A DNA stretch of 64,000 nt from Aporhodopirellula sallentina SM41 (GTDB lineage Bacteria; Planctomycetota; Planctomycetia; Pirellulales; Pirellulaceae): the NCBI RefSeq assembly GCF_000346505.1, contig NZ_ANOH01000431.1:1-64000 (forward strand), given 5' to 3'. How positions within the stretch are numbered: the first letter of the stretch is position 1; each line of letters opens with the position of its first letter. Shown here in pieces: positions 63,045-64,000 of this stretch. The notes below the pieces were generated by a model that saw only the letters and a program-made list of their open reading frames with translations, was not told the DNA's origin and did no database searches. A program made the position numbers and the translations under genes.

Positions 63045-64000
63045 CACTCACGGCGTCTTTGTCAGCGGTTGGCATTGATTCCATGTCAGTGTCGGACCAT
63101 GACTTCACGTTCAATGTTGCCAGCGGATCCAGTCCGTAGCGAAGTTGCAAAACAGTGGGTGTTCCGTTTGTGGTGGCCGAATCGGTCGGGGCATCCGACA
63201 ACGCGAACCGTTTGAATGACTGAGCGTCGATGTCGATCAGCCACTCCGGCGGATCAATCCAAAGTTCAGCCGGATCACCATCGCGATCGGCAAACGACTC
63301 GATCAACTCGAGACGTCCTGATTCAGGATGTTGATAGAACCGTGTTTCGATACCGCTGTGCGTGGCGACGGTGGTGTCACGCAGCGGCGATCGTCCCAGG
63401 ACAGGTGCCGTGCCCCAGTAGTAAGTGTCACCGAATTGTTCGGGGCCTTTGTCGAGCATGCGTTTGAGTGATCGCATCGCAGCGAGCAAACTGCCCGCCG
63501 AGCCGGTGTCGACGGATTGAACATATGCGTCAGGTGTTGCTAAACGCTCGCGCCGCGATCCGATCGTCAACTCGCATACGTCGTCCCCCACGATCATTTC
63601 AAAGAGTTTGGGTTCCTTCTCGCCCGCGATCGTTGCCTGCCCTTGCAGCTTCCACGTTGCCTGCGGGTTCACGCCATCGAACTGTCTTTGGACGCGAGCG
63701 ATAAATTTGCTTTGCTGTTTTTTGTTGTAGTAGTAGTTTGCAAAACCTTTTCGTTCTTCGATGCGTTCGGTGGCTGCCTGCGGGATCGGTTCGCCGGCGG
63801 AATCTTTCGGACGATTTTTCTCTTCCGATGAACCCTCGTCTTCGGCAGGTCGATCGTTGTTACTGTCTTCCTCCGCATTGTCGTCTTCGGCGTTCTCAGA
63901 GGCCTCGTCCGTGTCTTCCTCGGGCGCTTTCTCATCACCGGGGGCATCGTTGTCACCAGGAGCGTCACCAGGTGGATCGGACGGAGGCGTGGGTGGAGCC
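63028..64000 (-). CDS. Partial acidic-linker protein upstream of the pseudo-HtrA pair
   Basis: The frame is open to the window edge, so only the C-terminal ~323 residues are present. The visible part starts with a Pro/Asp/Glu-rich linker (~90 residues), then a charged helix (ATERIEERKGFANYYYNKKQ) and a compact domain (KLFEMIVGDDVCELTIGSRR; TYYWGTAPVLGRSPLRD; ELWIDPPEWLIDIDAQSFKR). No family is recognised. It could be a third trypsin/PDZ-type protein whose N-terminal domain lies outside the window. Its end overlaps the next gene, so the three are co-transcribed and probably form one complex. Confidence 0.7.
   Translation of the reverse strand, partial: APPTPPSDPPGDAPGDNDAPGDEKAPEEDTDEASENAEDDNAEEDSNNDRPAEDEGSSEEKNRPKDSAGEPIPQAATERIEERKGFANYYYNKKQQSKFIARVQRQFDGVNPQATWKLQGQATIAGEKEPKLFEMIVGDDVCELTIGSRRERLATPDAYVQSVDTGSAGSLLAAMRSLKRMLDKGPEQFGDTYYWGTAPVLGRSPLRDTTVATHSGIETRFYQHPESGRLELIESFADRDGDPAELWIDPPEWLIDIDAQSFKRFALSDAPTDSATTNGTPTVLQLRYGLDPLATLNVKSWSDTDMESMPTADKDAVSDATNE

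Noticed and set aside
1-64000. Whole-window search for CRISPR arrays, phage genes, transposases, rRNA and tRNA
   Set aside because: No regularly spaced repeats, no integrase/transposase motifs and no cloverleaf with a TTC-loop was noticed by eye; a tRNA or covariance scan was not possible.

Overview
The window looks like chromosomal DNA of a planctomycete, most likely a Rhodopirellula-type member of the Pirellulaceae. The evidence is the gene mix: a secreted sulfatase, a large Ser/Thr kinase, an archaeal-type tetrahydromethanopterin (H4MPT) biosynthesis block, Gfo/Idh/MocA oxidoreductases, an acidic-tailed DUF4261-like protein, zinc-ribbon membrane proteins and many GTG/TTG starts with weak Shine-Dalgarno sites. 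It also carries families of palindromic intergenic repeats. No rRNA, tRNA, CRISPR array, prophage or transposase gene was seen.

Layout. 0.5-6 kb: small exported or membrane proteins, a cyclophilin, a family 2 glycosyltransferase, and repeat-rich non-coding DNA. 6-17 kb: a Ser/Thr kinase fused to an Hsp70-like module, hemC, an exported glutathione peroxidase, an SDR, a TPR membrane protein, a Gfo/Idh oxidoreductase, a Wzz/GumC-like protein and a DUF2141-like protein. 17-22 kb: a DNA-maintenance block made of a 4.5S-type SRP RNA, dnaX (with an A9 slippage site giving gamma and tau forms), ybaB, recR and rpoN. 22-39 kb: sulfatase, TPR protein, XylR-like regulator, gltX, an enolase-superfamily enzyme, a NarL-type response regulator, several small or uncharacterised proteins and a giant MscS/MscK channel.

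39-49.5 kb is a coherent catabolic island. A LysR regulator is divergent from an operon of MFS transporter, Gfo/Idh dehydrogenase, cyclase-family hydrolase, OtnK-like kinase, OtnC-like decarboxylase, a small ABM-fold protein, an isopropylmalate/tartrate-dehydrogenase-like enzyme and a secreted DUF5060/GH-like protein. Several junctions are ATGA overlaps. It looks like uptake and degradation of a sugar acid through a 3-oxo-tetronate 4-phosphate stage.

50-54.5 kb is a six-gene operon: an ExbB/ExbD/ExbD energiser followed by a pabA-type amidotransferase, a DUF447 protein and beta-RFAP synthase. The last three point to H4MPT biosynthesis. 54.6-57.6 kb holds pyrH, frr and a zinc-ribbon membrane protein. 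On the minus strand, 57.6-59.6 kb pairs an SPFH/Band-7 protein with a divergent NAD-kinase-fold protein, and 60-64 kb holds two overlapping trypsin/PDZ (HtrA-like) proteins that both lack the catalytic triad, preceded by a partial acidic protein running off the window.

The items most worth following are the kinase-Hsp70 fusion, the pseudo-HtrA operon, the sugar-acid operon, the dnaX slippage site with a cysteine-less zinc module, the SRP RNA with an atypical tip, and a MITE-like palindrome inserted at amber stop codons.
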